Source: Chryseobacterium sp. Leaf405 (GTDB taxonomy: Bacteria > Bacteroidota > Bacteroidia > Flavobacteriales > Weeksellaceae). From it: a stretch of DNA of 64,000 nt. The stretch is taken from assembly GCF_001425355.1 (NCBI RefSeq), contig NZ_LMQN01000015.1:45861-109860 (forward strand). The letters are read 5' to 3'. The notes beneath the pieces were generated by a model. The model saw only the letters and a program-made list of their open reading frames with translations. It searched no databases and was not told the DNA's origin. The translations under genes were made by a program, and so were the position numbers. Positions within the stretch are counted from its first letter, which is position 1, and the number at the start of each line of letters is the position of its first letter. Of the stretch, positions 62,337-64,000 are shown one piece after another.

Positions 62337-63617
62337 TTATTTTTCATTTTTAACCTTTTGATTATAGTAAATCTCCATTGCTTTTTCTATTCCATCATTT
62401 TTCCAAATGTCAATAATGAAACTAATTGAGGAATGGGGCATTATTACAGAATCGAAACGATTTTTTAATTTCAAATAAGTTTCATTTTTATCACCTTTTA
62501 CCATCTTTAGATATAACAATTTACCTCTTATAACCATTAGCATATTTGGTGTTTGTGAAGATGAATTTTTCTTTCCATCAATATAGTTACTCAAGAAAAG
62601 TGAGTATGATTTATCATATCCATAAGTTTCTAAATAATAAATCCATTGACGCAATTGTTTGATATATCTTTTAGAAACATTCACTTTATTATTTACTACT
62701 AAACCAGTTACCTCTTGACGATAGCCTTCTTTTTGTAAACGAACCTTGTCTTCTTGAATATGAAACTTCTCGTTGTTTATAATACGTCGAACTTCCAAAT
62801 CAAATGTACTATTTTTCTCAAAAATTTTCTCGACTACCCCTAAGCCTTTCAGGTATGTATTATGTTTACCACTAAAAGTTATATCATCAGCGTATCTACT
62901 ATAATTTAAGCCAAATCGTTTAGAAACGCCCGTTAATTGTCGGTCTAACCTTTCACATATTATGTTAGTAATAATTGGTGACATTGGTGATCCTTGGGGT
63001 AAAACTGAATTCTCAATATTACACCAATACCCGTCAATAAAACGTTCAACTTCCATTGGGGTACAGGCTAACCCAGCAATCATATTTGCAATTTTTTTTC
63101 TTTGTGAAGACGTATTCAAATTAAAGGGAGGAAATAATAACCTTCCCCAAATTCTCGATTTATCAATACTTGAAAAGAAATCTTTTAAATCAATATTATA
63201 AACATACGTCTGTCCAACGTGAATTTTTGCATTATCTACTATAGATTTACCCGGTACAAATCCTGTTGCAGCATCATGACAATCAAAAACACATTGTAGT
63301 ATAATATTTAATGATTTTTGAAAATTTTTTAACCCAGTTACTGGAGCATTTATAATCCGCTCTTTGCCTGATTTTTTTTTTATTGAAAAAGAATTGTAAA
63401 AAAAGTTTTTTGAATTTTTAGTTAAAGATTCAGCATCTTTTTTATTTGTAGAATCTTTATTAATATAAAAATTAAGTTGTTTTTCTTCAAAATCAATCAT
63501 TTTATCTTCATACTCAATCATCTTTGCCTTATTTAATAAGAAAAGAAAATCACTTTTACTATTCATTTTATCGAATAAAGATCGAATTTGACTTTTTTGT
63601 TCCTGAGTAAATTTCAT
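62337..63617 (-). CDS. Retron reverse transcriptase
   Basis: 426 residues. The reverse transcriptase motifs are in order: NIDLKDFFSSI (Asp143, motif A), LPQGSPMSPIITNI (motif B), RYADDITFSG (242-245, catalytic YADD) and the later FHIQEDKVRLQKEG. The retron hallmarks are also present: NAKIH (129-133, the NAxxH motif) and VTG at 303-305 in QEVTGLVVNNKVNVSKRYIK. The enzyme reverse-transcribes its own msr-msd RNA from a branched guanosine to give msDNA. A matching ncRNA lies just upstream. It has a longer N-terminus (~75 residues) than many retron enzymes. Retrons are known anti-phage systems with an effector gene in the operon. Confidence 0.93.
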   Translation of the reverse strand: MKFTQEQKSQIRSLFDKMNSKSDFLFLLNKAKMIEYEDKMIDFEEKQLNFYINKDSTNKKDAESLTKNSKNFFYNSFSIKKKSGKERIINAPVTGLKNFQKSLNIILQCVFDCHDAATGFVPGKSIVDNAKIHVGQTYVYNIDLKDFFSSIDKSRIWGRLLFPPFNLNTSSQRKKIANMIAGLACTPMEVERFIDGYWCNIENSVLPQGSPMSPIITNIICERLDRQLTGVSKRFGLNYSRYADDITFSGKHNTYLKGLGVVEKIFEKNSTFDLEVRRIINNEKFHIQEDKVRLQKEGYRQEVTGLVVNNKVNVSKRYIKQLRQWIYYLETYGYDKSYSLFLSNYIDGKKNSSSQTPNMLMVIRGKLLYLKMVKGDKNETYLKLKNRFDSVIMPHSSISFIIDIWKNDGIEKAMEIYYNQKVKNEK

Positions 63618-63635
63618 TTATCTGTCAGTTAGAAT

Positions 63636-63866
63636 CATTGAAAACCGTAATTTAATTCTTTCTTTATATAACAAAACTTAAAAGTTAAATAAAAATAAAA
63701 GCCGAAGATATTAAATGATTAAACGATATAGTAAAGATAACATCATTAACATTCAGTTTTGGACTACTCCAAAACCACCTGCCGATTTGAGCTATAAAAT
63801 TATTTAACTCCAGCAGGCAAGTCTATCAGAGATAGACATTCAATTTTCAATTACGGTTTATCAATG
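63636..63866 (-). ncRNA. Retron msr-msd RNA
   Basis: Transcribed leftward, directly ahead of the reverse transcriptase. The ends pair: a1 is CATTGATAAACCGTAATT (63866-63849) and a2 AATTACGGTTTTCAATG (63652-63636), 17 bp with a single bulged base, the typical a1/a2 stem of retrons. Inside are a hairpin GTCTATC-TCT-GATAGAC (63821-63837), a stem CCTGC/GCAGG (about 63777-63817) and a hairpin GTTTTGGA-GTAG-TCCAAAAC (63756-63775). An AT-rich region follows to a2, in which the msd is probably copied. The length of ~231 nt is usual. The branch G and msd ends cannot be fixed by eye. Confidence 0.85.
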
Positions 63867-63884
63867 AAAAATACTTTACAAATA

Positions 63885-63919
63885 CAAAAATACGATTATT
63901 AGTGGAAAAGACGGTCAAA
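63885..63919 (-). promoter_or_regulatory. Candidate promoter of the retron operon
   Basis: On the minus strand TATTTTTG (63892-63885) matches TAnnTTTG, and TTTG stands 23 bp upstream (63919-63916), slightly more than the usual spacing. Initiation would fall near the a1 arm of the ncRNA, as expected. Confidence 0.5.
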
Positions 63920-64000
63920 TTGACCACTTAATTTCGGAGTAAATTGACCACTAATTTCGGAGCAAAGTGACCACCACTTTCCGGTCCAAAATGACCACCT
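63917..64000. repeat. Tandem 23-24-bp repeats, IS21-type terminus
   Basis: Four units begin at 63917, 63941, 63964 and 63988 with AAATTGACCACTTAATTTCG or close variants (AAAGTGACCACCACTTTCCG, AAAATGACCACCT). Multiple short direct repeats with TGACCA at the edge of an element resemble IS21-family ends, where IstA binds. The transposase genes would be beyond the window. Confidence 0.5.

Overview
The window looks like a Bacteroidota genome, most likely a flavobacterium of the Chryseobacterium/Elizabethkingia type. The signs are a Bacteroidetes-type conjugation operon (TraE-F-G-J-K-M-N), SusC/SusD proteins, a type IX secretion (Por) sorting domain, RHS proteins of the flavobacterial kind, an RteC regulator and promoter-like TAnnTTTG boxes. 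No core chromosomal genes, rRNA or tRNA were seen; almost everything is accessory DNA. Family names come from recognising motifs by eye, with no database search.

Region 1 (1-24.6 kb, all minus strand) is one long, tightly overlapped transfer operon. In transcription order it holds an exported protein, a MobA-like accessory protein, a relaxase, a ParA ATPase, a membrane protein, TraE, TraF, a TraG/VirB4 ATPase that carries an inserted DnaJ (J) domain, three related VirB5-like exported proteins, a further exported protein, TraJ, TraK, a TraL-position protein, TraM, TraN, a coiled-coil protein, the coupling ATPase, an M23 peptidase, two unknown proteins, a lipoprotein and a Toprim-DNA methylase that runs off the left edge. 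Region 2 (24.6-28.3 kb) holds an oriT-like intergenic segment, a collapsed PRTRC cluster (protein E and ThiF remnants), ssb, and an antitoxin/AbiEii toxin pair.

Region 3 (28,281-40,706) is a complete 12.4-kb Tn3-family transposon inserted in the AbiEii toxin gene. It has 38-bp terminal repeats ending ACGTTAAG, a 6-bp target duplication, tnpR, a res site and a tnpA broken by one frameshift. Its cargo is a four-gene operon: a type IX-sorted protein, two RHS proteins and a small membrane protein that could be immunity. Removing the transposon and one copy of the duplication restores a 215-codon toxin gene. Region 4 (40.9-46.4 kb) is a replication/maintenance module: a primase-like Toprim protein, eight iterons, a Rep initiator, DUF3853 and helix-turn-helix proteins, and RteC. 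The iterons and Rep suggest a conjugative plasmid or an ICE able to replicate; no integrase is in view.

Region 5 (46.4-57.8 kb) is an AraC/TPR sensor next to two gene groups: a lipoprotein, a 57-aa Cys peptide, a MauE-like redox membrane protein and a DUF6520 Cys-containing exported peptide; and, on the other strand, SusC, SusD and an S9 peptidase. Region 6 (57.8-64 kb) is the most unusual part. It is a retron (reverse transcriptase plus an upstream ncRNA with a 17-bp a1/a2 stem) followed by three genes resembling a remodelled two-component system: a possible degenerate HATPase protein, a pseudo-receiver, and a receiver protein ending in a HEPN RNase motif (RNDIIH). The right edge carries tandem repeats that look like an IS21-type terminus.
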